The translations under genes were made by a program, and so were the position numbers. From Lysinibacillus parviboronicapiens (GTDB lineage: Bacteria; Bacillota; Bacilli; Bacillales_A; Planococcaceae), in the NCBI RefSeq assembly GCF_003049575.1, contig NZ_PYWI01000001.1, positions 372,001 through 436,000 of the forward strand: a DNA stretch of 64,000 nucleotides, written 5' to 3'. A model generated the notes under the pieces. That model ran no database searches. It was not told the origin of the DNA and worked only from the letters and a program-made list of their open reading frames with translations. Numbering within the stretch: position 1 is the stretch's first letter; every line of letters begins with the position of its first letter. This document shows positions 57,055 to 64,000 of the stretch, piece after piece.

Positions 57055-57555
57055 TTAGATTGGCAAAAATTTTGCCATATAATATTCATCAACATAGCTA
57101 CCATTGACACGTAAGGAATGCCGCTTTGTTCCTTCAATCTCGAAGCCCATTTTTTTATATAATGCAATGCCGACTGTATTATCTACCATAACCGTAAGTT
57201 CCAGACGATGTATGCTCTTGTTTTTTGCCCAATCATTTAACTTGCTAAATAATGCTGTACCTATCCCTCTACCTCTAAAGTCACTGTGGATACCAATTAC
57301 AATATAGGCACGATGGGCAATTCTAGAGGGTGTATCTCCTTGAACAATTAAATAGCCTACAATATTATCTTTCACTTCAGCAATGAATATTGTCGAATTG
57401 AACTGATACCTCATTTTTTCTATGAATACAGCAAATTGTTTCGATTCTAGCTGTCGTTCACCAGGGCCGAACAACATGAAATTAGACTCTTCCGCATTTT
57501 TCATCACCGTAATTAGTCCTTCAGCGTCTTCTAGTCTCGCTTCTCTGATTAACAT
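57055..57555 (-). CDS. GNAT-family N-acetyltransferase
   Basis: 166 aa from ATG 57555 (GAGAGGAGAC upstream). Acetyl-CoA motif A: VIGIHSDFRGRGIGTALFSKL (R/Q-x-x-G-x-G/A at RGRGIG, about 93-98), motif B ALYKKMGFEIEGTKR (about 139-153). The GFE-EGTKR ending is like RimI/PhnO and phosphinothricin-type acetyltransferases. Paired with the S66 peptidase; both could act on toxic peptides or amines, but the pairing alone is weak evidence. Confidence 0.88.
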   Translation of the reverse strand: MLIREARLEDAEGLITVMKNAEESNFMLFGPGERQLESKQFAVFIEKMRYQFNSTIFIAEVKDNIVGYLIVQGDTPSRIAHRAYIVIGIHSDFRGRGIGTALFSKLNDWAKNKSIHRLELTVMVDNTVGIALYKKMGFEIEGTKRHSLRVNGSYVDEYYMAKFLPI

Positions 57556-57832
57556 GTGTAAGTCTCCTCTCAATCTTATACTTTATTCATCTGATTGAAC
57601 GTGGGCTCAATATTATTCACCCATATATGCAGATGTATCGGTTGAGAATTCACAACCTGATAGCGCAATAAATTGTTTGTTATTTAGACCTGAACCTTAG
57701 CTCTTCTTAATACATAAACCGCTTGTTTATAACCGCATCTTCCTAATACTTTTATTTATTATCACAAAACACTAATGGGAAATCAATAAATCAATGGTAT
57801 TTTTTGTATACAAACTATCCTCCAAGCTTATA
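57556..57832. other. Intergenic gap, nothing seen
   Basis: About 280 AT-rich bases before the mprF terminator. It must carry the promoter of the GNAT-S66 operon; no clear motif. Confidence 0.5.
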
Positions 57833-57872
57833 AAAAAGAAGAAGTCGTCATAGTCATGATGACGCTTCTTCT
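57833..57872 (-). terminator. Terminator of mprF
   Basis: AAGAAGAAGTCGTCAT pairs with ATGATGACGCTTCTT (one mismatch); T-run on the minus strand. A second imperfect stem GTGGACAAG/CTTGCCCAC spans 57892-57930. Confidence 0.8.
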
Positions 57873-57955
57873 AAAGAAATTATTGGTGGACAAGCATAGC
57901 ATAATAGCCAAATAACTTGCCCACATTGATATTTACCAACATTTTTTATGACTTA

Positions 57956-60484
57956 TTATTTTCGTTTACTGCCAATTAATAGCGTGATTTGTGCCATGGT
58001 AAATGTTAACGAAGATTTTTTTCGATATGCTACATACTTGGGTTGCCAAATATCTGCGTATTTTAATTTGAAGTTTTTTAAACCTTTGAAATGATAGAAG
58101 TGCTGACCATGTAAAAATATTTGTGCAGCAATTTTTTCGCTTAAAAAAGAATACCTAGACTGACCAACATTTGATAATGGTGACATCCCGAGATTGAAGA
58201 CACGATATCCTTCTTGTTTTGCCCATTCGAAGAGCGATAAGAAAAGAAAATCCATTGTTCCAGATGGCGCTCCCGGTCTATAACGCATAAGATCCACCGA
58301 AATTCTTTCACCATTATCATACATTGGCATTAGACTAGCAAAGCCAATAACGCCTTGTGTTCCCTTTAACACAGCTATCTTTGACATGTTCAAATAGTTT
58401 GTATCAAAAAAACCAAGGGAGTACCCTTTCTCTGCACGTCCTTGCAGCCATTTCGTTGACACTTCTTTTAGTTCGTTCATTACTTTTAATGAGTGAGGGG
58501 GATGCAAGACATCCACTGTATAGTTCTCACGTTCAAATTTATTTTTGATGGCTCGAAATCCTTTCATCACCTTTCCTGAAAATGTAAATTCTCTTAAATC
58601 AACAAAGGCTTCTTCACCGAGCTTAAAAAAACTATATCCATGCTCATGTAACGAGGGGAAAATTTTATTGTTTATTTTATAAAAAACAGGCGTATAACCA
58701 TGACTATCTGCTAATTCAAAAAATTCCTGTATCGCTGCAGAAAAATCAGTTTCTTTACCCACTGGATCGCCAAGTACAACTATTTTATCTGCAAAAATTT
58801 GATAAGAAAACAGAACTGTGTCATTTTTATTCCAGTGAACGAATTTATCATGTAGGAAGATTAAATGCGAAAACTCTGTCCCTTTATAGGTCATTAGGTG
58901 CTTTTGGATCTTTTCTTCTTGCTCTATTGATAATAGTTTTATCATCTTCTTTGGTGTACGGATAAAATAGCCAAGATAAAAGATCACAACGGCAATTAAT
59001 AGACCGATAATGGCACTAAAAAATAAATCACGGTAATCCGTAATCAAATAATCATGCACAACAGTTGGAATATGAATTTTTGCTGTAGGTAAGTTCACAT
59101 AACCAATGAATAAATACATAGCTGTTATGAATGACACAGCAGCAATATCAAACAACACAATGCCCCACGTTAAAACATAACTCTCACGGTAAAATTGTTT
59201 TTTTGATGCAATAAGTAACCCTGTAACAATAAGTAAAAAGATAGCTTCTTCATAATCAAAGCTTTTACTAATAGAAAACATAGCAGAACTTATTAAGACA
59301 ATAATTGCAAGCTGATAGGCTCTTTTTACTTTATATTTAATGCCCCTGCATAATCCCAAAAGAATAAAACCTGCAGCAACAGTCAACTGATGAGATACAT
59401 TCATTATGGGTAATGATAAAAATTCCTGCGCTATTTTTAATCGACTTAAAACTCCTGGGACCGATGCCGAAAGCAATAACACAATACCAGAGACAAATAC
59501 TAAAATTGTTAATAGTGTATGACTAAGCTTTTGAACAATAACATTTGGCAAATCGTCCCAAGATCGATTCCAACGCTCCCAATACTCTTTTGTAAATAAA
59601 AGGGAGGAAATCAAAAATGGAACAACAAAATAACCAAGCCGATACAAAATTAATAAAAAAAGTACTTTTCCATCAGCAATATCTAAACTTTGAGTGCCCC
59701 ACAGAAAAACAAGGTCAAATGAGCCCACTCCTCCAGGTATCATACTAACTATTCCCGCACAGGAAGCTACTAAAAAAATGGGTAACAATGCTGAAAGTTC
59801 AATCGGTATCCCCAATATAAATGTTAATAACCAAATAACTAAAAAGACCGCTAGCCATTCTGCTACTGAGGTAGCAATCAATAACATAGAATGCTTGGCA
59901 TTTAACGATAGTAAATTCCTGTTTTTAAATCGAACAAGATGCACAGCAACAAAAACAGGAAAATATAAACTGACAATGATTACGGCAATCGATAACCACC
60001 GTATTTCTTGCAAAATCGGAAAGTCCCAATAGAACATATACATCATCCATGTTAATAAAGAGATGCCTGTAAGATAAAAAAGCGTAACGGAAGCTATGCT
60101 TTTTAGTAAACCTTCTTTATCTTCATTAGACTTAGAGTAGAAGTAATTACGAAGAAAAATTCCAACAAGTCCACCGAAGCCAATTAGATTTGAAAAGGTA
60201 TTTACAATAAAAGAATTCTTTACCAATACTCTTTTTCTTATTTTGATACCCACAATCTTTACTAAAATAACATCATAGAAAATCATTGGGGTGATTGCAC
60301 AAATCATCATGATAAAGATCAGCAAGAGTTCCCATATTTGCAGTTGACTTACTTCATAGCGAAGTAAATTAACATCTACACCACTTATTGTTTTTTTTAT
60401 TTCATACATAGCTATCGTTAACAGTACTATTGGAAATAGAATTTTCACAAACTTTAACAATGGCTCTTTCCGAAAACTGAACAT
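57956..60484 (-). CDS. mprF: Phosphatidylglycerol lysyltransferase MprF
   Basis: 842 aa, the usual size. N-terminal flippase part with about fourteen helices (to about 500; conserved GGVGSFDLVFLWG near 250-262), then the C-terminal GNAT-like aminoacyltransferase (about 520-840; DLMRYRPGAPSGTMDFLF, NLGMSPLSNVG). Adds lysine from Lys-tRNA to phosphatidylglycerol and moves the product to the outer leaflet, lowering surface charge and giving resistance to cationic peptides. Monocistronic. Note the cationic microprotein at 47043 in the same window. Confidence 0.95.
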   Translation of the reverse strand: MFSFRKEPLLKFVKILFPIVLLTIAMYEIKKTISGVDVNLLRYEVSQLQIWELLLIFIMMICAITPMIFYDVILVKIVGIKIRKRVLVKNSFIVNTFSNLIGFGGLVGIFLRNYFYSKSNEDKEGLLKSIASVTLFYLTGISLLTWMMYMFYWDFPILQEIRWLSIAVIIVSLYFPVFVAVHLVRFKNRNLLSLNAKHSMLLIATSVAEWLAVFLVIWLLTFILGIPIELSALLPIFLVASCAGIVSMIPGGVGSFDLVFLWGTQSLDIADGKVLFLLILYRLGYFVVPFLISSLLFTKEYWERWNRSWDDLPNVIVQKLSHTLLTILVFVSGIVLLLSASVPGVLSRLKIAQEFLSLPIMNVSHQLTVAAGFILLGLCRGIKYKVKRAYQLAIIVLISSAMFSISKSFDYEEAIFLLIVTGLLIASKKQFYRESYVLTWGIVLFDIAAVSFITAMYLFIGYVNLPTAKIHIPTVVHDYLITDYRDLFFSAIIGLLIAVVIFYLGYFIRTPKKMIKLLSIEQEEKIQKHLMTYKGTEFSHLIFLHDKFVHWNKNDTVLFSYQIFADKIVVLGDPVGKETDFSAAIQEFFELADSHGYTPVFYKINNKIFPSLHEHGYSFFKLGEEAFVDLREFTFSGKVMKGFRAIKNKFERENYTVDVLHPPHSLKVMNELKEVSTKWLQGRAEKGYSLGFFDTNYLNMSKIAVLKGTQGVIGFASLMPMYDNGERISVDLMRYRPGAPSGTMDFLFLSLFEWAKQEGYRVFNLGMSPLSNVGQSRYSFLSEKIAAQIFLHGQHFYHFKGLKNFKLKYADIWQPKYVAYRKKSSLTFTMAQITLLIGSKRK

Positions 60485-60576
60485 GTGCTAAACCTACTCC
60501 CCATATGCTTTCTGAAAATAAATCATAGTGTCACCAATGACTTTTATGATGACAATTTTAACTAATTGGTAGCGTT

Positions 60577-60623
60577 GAAAAGGTGGAGAATTGTAAGAAA
60601 ACTACAAGATTCCACCTTTTTTT
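60577..60623. terminator. Terminator of ktrC
   Basis: AAAAGGTGGA pairs with TCCACCTTTT, with inner TTGTA/TACAA pairing. Confidence 0.85.
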
Positions 60624-61287
60624 ACTCTCTCATCGCTTTTTTCACAAAACGGTTAATATCAACGTCTGCCCCAATAAGAAGCATAATATCGCCTAACAAA
60701 ATTTTATCGCTCGCTTGTGGTGATACTATAATGTCTGTTCCACGTTTAATACCAACAATGTTGATGCCATACTTCGCACGAATATCAAGATCCATGATGG
60801 AATAGCCTGCAATCGCGTCATTCGCTTTTAACTCCATAATAGAATGCTCATCAGATAGTTCTAAATAATCCAGTACAGTATTTGATAACATGTTATTAGC
60901 AATACGAATGCCCATATCTCGCTCAGGGTGAACGACAAAATCTGCCCCAATTTTACGTAGTACTTTTTCATGATAGTCGTTTTGAGCTTTTACAGTTATT
61001 TGTTCTACACCTAGCTCTTTTAAAATAATGGTCGTCAAAATACTTGCTTGAATATCCTCACCAATGGCCACTATAACATGCTCAAAATTACGAATGCCTA
61101 ATGAATTTAATACAGATTCATCTGTTGAATCTGCAATGACAGCTTGAGTGGCAATCGCAGCAAACTCATCCACGCGCTCTGAGGAGTTATCAATCGCCAT
61201 TACTTGTGCTCCTTGACTCATTAATTCACGAACAATACTACCACCGAAACGTCCCAGTCCAATGACAGCAAACTCTTTTTTCATCAT
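60622..61287 (-). CDS. ktrC: Potassium uptake regulatory protein KtrC/KtrA
   Basis: 221 aa. RCK_N Rossmann domain with GLGRFGGS (about 11-18) binding ATP/ADP, ending near 130; RCK_C domain (about 135-220) that in Ktr proteins binds c-di-AMP. Forms an octameric ring under the KtrB/D channel. B. subtilis ktrC lies near rnjA, which matches. GGAGGGA site. No c-di-AMP riboswitch was found upstream. Confidence 0.9.
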   Translation of the reverse strand: MMKKEFAVIGLGRFGGSIVRELMSQGAQVMAIDNSSERVDEFAAIATQAVIADSTDESVLNSLGIRNFEHVIVAIGEDIQASILTTIILKELGVEQITVKAQNDYHEKVLRKIGADFVVHPERDMGIRIANNMLSNTVLDYLELSDEHSIMELKANDAIAGYSIMDLDIRAKYGINIVGIKRGTDIIVSPQASDKILLGDIMLLIGADVDINRFVKKAMRE

Positions 61288-61511
61288 TAAAAATCCCTCC
61301 GAAAACTACAATTATTTTTAGTGTAACGTATTCTTTGTCATATGTATCGTCAAAACTGGAGACGATTCGTCAATCTATGTATTCTAGCTGTCATTTTCGA
61401 CATTTTAATGAGAAGACTTCACTTCAAAATAAATATGCTAGATGTTTATCGAGGACGCAGTACCCTTTACCTAAGTTCCATAAATAATTTTATATTTAAC
61501 TTCTTTGATTT

Positions 61512-61543
61512 AAAAAAGACGAGGATTTTAATATCCCCGCCTT
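61512..61543 (-). terminator. Terminator of ykuV
   Basis: On the minus strand GGCGGGGAT pairs with ATCCTCGTC (two G-U pairs), then a T-run. Confidence 0.8.
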
Positions 61544-61557
61544 CAAAAATAATATGC

Positions 61558-62010
61558 TTAAGCGTTACGCATTTCATCTAGAACACGATTTACGCGCTTT
61601 TCTAACATTTTCATACCGCTTCCACCAGCTTGCATATGTCGCAGTTGACCATCTTTATCAAATACGAAATACGCTGGTACGTATTGGTTTTCGAATGCAT
61701 CTGTTAGCTTCAATTCGCTATCTACAAAGATTGGTTGCATGATGTCATGTTCAGCAGCTACTGCTTTAATTGTTTCTAAATCAGTATCAGCCTCAGAACG
61801 CGGCATATGCACAGCGACAACATTTAGCTCATCTTTGTACTGATCACGGAAATTGTTCACGTCTGGCATAGCTTCTTTACATAAATGACAACTAACTGAC
61901 CAGAAGTGAATTAATGTTGGTTTTTCGCCCACTAAATCTGCTTTTGTCACTTCACCATTTAACCAAGTTGTGGCACCTGCAAGTTCAGGCATTTGTTCAC
62001 GAAGTTTCAT
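61558..62010 (-). CDS. ykuV: Thiol-disulfide oxidoreductase YkuV-like
   Basis: 150 aa from ATG 62010 (GGGGAGGA upstream). Thioredoxin fold with active site SCHLCK (Cys about 42 and 45) and cis-Pro loop QYVPAYFV. No signal peptide, so cytosolic, like B. subtilis YkuV. Likely reduces proteins or the neighbouring peroxiredoxin. About 220 bases after ykuU, with a terminator-like stem between. Confidence 0.9.
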   Translation of the reverse strand: MKLREQMPELAGATTWLNGEVTKADLVGEKPTLIHFWSVSCHLCKEAMPDVNNFRDQYKDELNVVAVHMPRSEADTDLETIKAVAAEHDIMQPIFVDSELKLTDAFENQYVPAYFVFDKDGQLRHMQAGGSGMKMLEKRVNRVLDEMRNA

Positions 62011-62185
62011 CAAAAATCCTCCCCTTTTGTATCAAATACGGTCACAGCGTAATTGCGACCGGATTTTTCTCGACCCAACTTGCATTCGAAAAAATTTCAC
62101 TAGGGATACATACGATTCCCTCTAGATAGTAGAAATCCTCAAATCTTCCTAAGAAACGACAATTTCTACTGATAAAGAATAAATA

Positions 62186-62212
62186 TCCCCACAAACATGT
62201 CGTGGGGACCTA
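62186..62212 (-). terminator. Stem-loop after ykuU
   Basis: TCCCCAC pairs with GTGGGGA around 9 bases; on the minus strand followed by TATTTATTC. Moderate terminator. Confidence 0.65.
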
Positions 62213-62227
62213 CTATTCATTTTAAAA

Positions 62228-62770
62228 TTAAAGAGTAGCTTGACCTGGACGCCAGTTTGCCGGGCAAAGACCACCAGTTTGTAAAGCTTGAAGTACACGT
62301 AAAGTTTCATCTACGTCACGGCCGATGTTATTATCGAATACTGTTTGGTATTTTAATTCGCCTTGTGGATCAATGATAAATAAACCACGCAGTGCGATAC
62401 CTTCTTCTTCAATTAACACACCGTATTCTTTTGAAATTGTGTGGTTTGTATCTGCAGCTAATGGATATTTTAAATCACCAAGACCATTTTGAGTGCGGTC
62501 AGTGTTAATCCAAGCTAAGTGTGTGTGAATTGTATCAGTTGAAACACCGATTACTTCAGCATCTAAGTCTTCGAACTCATCATAACGATCGCTCATTGCA
62601 GTAATTTCTGTTGGACATACAAATGTGAAGTCCATTGGATAGAAGAATAATACAGTCCATTTGTCTTGTGCTTTAATCTCTTCTAAAGATACTTTACCAA
62701 AAGATTTGTCTGGAAGTACTGCTTCCATTGTGAAGTTAGGTGCTTGTTTGCCTACCATACGTTCTGCCAT
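62228..62770 (-). CDS. ykuU: 2-Cys peroxiredoxin YkuU-like (AhpC/TSA family)
   Basis: 180 aa. Peroxidatic Cys in FTFVCPTE (about 52) and resolving Cys in GGLCPANW (about 169), with GLFIIDPQG. Reduces peroxides; the YkuV-type thioredoxin downstream may recycle it. Good GAGGG site. A perfect palindrome lies about 130 bases upstream. Confidence 0.93.
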   Translation of the reverse strand: MAERMVGKQAPNFTMEAVLPDKSFGKVSLEEIKAQDKWTVLFFYPMDFTFVCPTEITAMSDRYDEFEDLDAEVIGVSTDTIHTHLAWINTDRTQNGLGDLKYPLAADTNHTISKEYGVLIEEEGIALRGLFIIDPQGELKYQTVFDNNIGRDVDETLRVLQALQTGGLCPANWRPGQATL

Positions 62771-62899
62771 TGTTAATCCCTCCGAATAAATATGTAGTTA
62801 AATATTCCATTCGCACATGCGAACTCGTCTTCTACGATAGCAAAGAAGTCGCAGTTTTTCAACGAAGTGCACTTCGCCATGCGATTCATTTCAAGTACG

Positions 62900-62917
62900 T
62901 TGACAAATATTTGTCAA
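62900..62917. promoter_or_regulatory. Perfect 18-bp palindrome upstream of ykuU
   Basis: TTGACAAATATTTGTCAA, identical to its reverse complement. Shape suits a dimeric regulator (MarR, Rex-like or similar); it also contains a TTGACA -35 element on each strand. Confidence 0.65.
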
Positions 62918-63054
62918 ATACCCAAACATAATCATTCCTACATCTTATTTATTCGCTACTTTTAGCGATTTTATTCTGGAATAAACAAAAATTTCAGGCT
63001 TAATTTATATGCTAATTTTTTTAAGAAATAGCATGTTTTTTTCAGCAAAAATGA

Positions 63055-63082
63055 TTGCAAATTTTTTATTAATATGTATAAT
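63055..63082 (+). promoter_or_regulatory. Promoter of the XRE-cupin/pot operon
   Basis: TTGCAA, 16-base spacer, perfect TATAAT. Confidence 0.65.
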
Positions 63083-63097
63083 AGTAATGTTTTTAGT

Positions 63098-63142
63098 AAA
63101 CTAAAAGTTTCGTTAAAGTAAACTTCATTTTCTGAAAGTTTA
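63098..63142. promoter_or_regulatory. Inverted repeats before the XRE-cupin gene (autoregulation candidate)
   Basis: AAACT-aaa-AGTTT at 63098-63110 and TAAACTT (63119-63125) with AAGTTTA (63136-63142). The same core AAACTT/AAGTTT recurs at least four times just downstream of the promoter. Confidence 0.55.
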
Positions 63143-63173
63143 TGATTGCTAAACTTCTTCTAGGAGGGAAAAG

Positions 63174-63716
63174 ATGCAAATTGGAGGAAAAATTAAAGCA
63201 CTTCGTTTGAAAAAAGGTCTCACCCAAGAAGAACTTGGAGAACGTACAGATTTGAGTAAGGGCTATATCTCACAATTAGAGCGTGATTTGAACTCACCTT
63301 CTATTGAAACCTTATTTTCATTATTAGAAGTTTTAGGATCAACGCCTAAAGAATTTTTCGATGATGAAGCACCTGAACAAAAGGTTGTATATACCGAAGA
63401 AGATCAATCCATTTACACGGACGAAGAAAAAAAATATGAAATTCAATGGCTTATTCCCACATCAAACGAAAAAGAAATGGAACCTATTTTCCTGACACTT
63501 GCTGCTGGCGGTGAATTCAAACAATTCGAGCCGTCGTTAGCGGAAACATTTATATATATTGTCAAAGGGCGTATTCGTCTCGTTTTGGGGAAAGAACAAT
63601 ATATAGCTAGTGAAGGCAATGCGCTCTATTTTGACGCTGCAGATCATCATCAAATTTTTAACGCACATGACGATGAAACGAAAATTTTACTCGTCGCAAC
63701 GGATTCATACTTATAG
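63174..63716 (+). CDS. XRE-family regulator with cupin domain (PuuR-like)
   Basis: 180 aa. Helix-turn-helix at 5-60 (LTQEELGERTDLSKGYISQLERD), cupin beta-barrel at about 105-178 (GRIRLVLGKEQY; DAADHHQIFNAHDDE). Such regulators often sense polyamines and precede potABCD, as here. AGGAGGGAA site. 22 bases before potA, so part of the same operon. Confidence 0.9.
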   Translation: MQIGGKIKALRLKKGLTQEELGERTDLSKGYISQLERDLNSPSIETLFSLLEVLGSTPKEFFDDEAPEQKVVYTEEDQSIYTDEEKKYEIQWLIPTSNEKEMEPIFLTLAAGGEFKQFEPSLAETFIYIVKGRIRLVLGKEQYIASEGNALYFDAADHHQIFNAHDDETKILLVATDSYL

Positions 63717-63738
63717 CTTAACTTAAGGAGGCGCATCA

Positions 63739-64000
63739 ATGACTACGAATTCAATTATCCGCTTTGAAAATGTATCTAAATCATATAACGACGGCACTGT
63801 CGTCTTAAAAAATATTAACCTAGAGCTTGAAAAAGGTAAGTTCTATACGTTACTCGGCCCATCTGGTTGTGGCAAAACGACTATTTTACGAATTATTGCT
63901 GGTTTTACCGAACCAACAACAGGCGATGTGTTCTTCCACGATAAAAAAATTAATGCTGTACCAGCAAATGAACGCCAAGTAAATACGGTATTTCAAGATT
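63739..64000 (+). CDS. potA: Spermidine/putrescine ABC importer ATPase PotA (partial)
   Basis: First 87 codons only; the gene runs off the right edge. AAGGAGG before ATG 63739. [14 protein letters not shown] start, Walker [10 protein letters not shown] (about 43-51), [12 protein letters not shown], and Q-loop VFQD at the last bases. PotA is inferred from the upstream XRE-cupin gene and the sequence; other MOI-type importers are possible. Confidence 0.82.
   Translation, partial: MTTNSIIRFENVSKSYNDGTVVLKNINLELEKGKFYTLLGPSGCGKTTILRIIAGFTEPTTGDVFFHDKKINAVPANERQVNTVFQD

Larger units (their letters stand above)
62771..63173. other. Divergent intergenic region, ykuU / XRE-cupin
   Basis: About 400 bases with the palindrome at 62900-62917, the promoter at 63055-63082 and the operator-like repeats at 63098-63142. 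No gene. Confidence 0.6.

Noticed and set aside
61288..61511. c-di-AMP (ydaO) riboswitch upstream of ktrC
   Set aside because: No matching conserved core or terminator fold on the minus strand.

Overview
The window is about 37% GC by eye and reads as the chromosome of a low-GC, spore-former-type Firmicute, most likely Lysinibacillus or a close Planococcaceae/Bacillaceae relative (inference from protein similarity and gene order; no rRNA is present to confirm it). Its backbone follows the Bacillus subtilis ctaA-to-ykuV region: ylbC, yozB, ctaG-F-E-D-C-B, ctaA, pycA, ftsW, ylaN, ylaI, ylaH, typA, ylaF, yktC, ykzI, yktB, yktA, speA, pdhD-C-B-A, defB, ykrA, rpoY, rnjA, ktrC, ykuV and ykuU. No tRNA, rRNA, CRISPR array, prophage or transposase gene was seen.

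Layout. 0-17.7 kb: a YugN-like gene and a ytvI-like gene, then the caa3 cytochrome c oxidase cluster with heme O/A synthesis and assembly factors, pyruvate carboxylase, FtsW and YlaN. A TetR pseudogene sits between ctaA and pyc. 17.7-21.1 kb: a repeat-rich gap with a 303-bp MITE-like element, then a NitT/TauT-type ABC importer. 21.2-29.5 kb: ylaH-typA-ylaF, an inositol monophosphatase, the ykzI/yktB/yktA cluster, a nitronate monooxygenase and the SpeA decarboxylase. 29.5-37.7 kb: accessory DNA with a dead XRE regulator, a methyltransferase, lrgAB, and a CitA/CitB-type two-component system driving a TctCBA tripartite carboxylate transporter. 37.7-43.9 kb: an unusual SDR and the pyruvate dehydrogenase operon. 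44-46.2 kb: peptide deformylase, then the ruins of a 2-aminoethylphosphonate locus (phnX without a start codon, a binding-protein scrap, an ABC ATPase scrap cut by a second MITE copy). 46.2-49.3 kb: ykrA, an unlisted 25-residue cationic microprotein gene with its own promoter and terminator, then rpoY-rnjA. 49.5-55.9 kb: a TetR/RND efflux pair and a MefA-like MFS exporter with a long, two-terminator leader. 56-64 kb: an S66 peptidase, a GNAT, mprF, ktrC, the ykuU/ykuV thiol pair, and the start of an XRE-cupin/polyamine transport operon that runs off the right edge.

How it works together: pyruvate carboxylase and pyruvate dehydrogenase feed the TCA cycle, whose electrons reach the ctaCDEF oxidase; ctaA/ctaB/ctaG/yozB build its heme and metal centres. 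The accessory blocks handle import (NitT-type ABC, TctCBA, Pot), export or envelope defence (RND, MFS, MprF) and polyamines (SpeA, Pot).

Most interesting: the leader of the MefA-like gene, which encodes a 12-residue peptide with an Arg-Phe-Arg (+X+) motif before an intrinsic terminator, as expected for macrolide-induced attenuation; the cationic microprotein unit; the decayed phosphonate locus; and a histidine kinase whose only ATG is one base out of frame.
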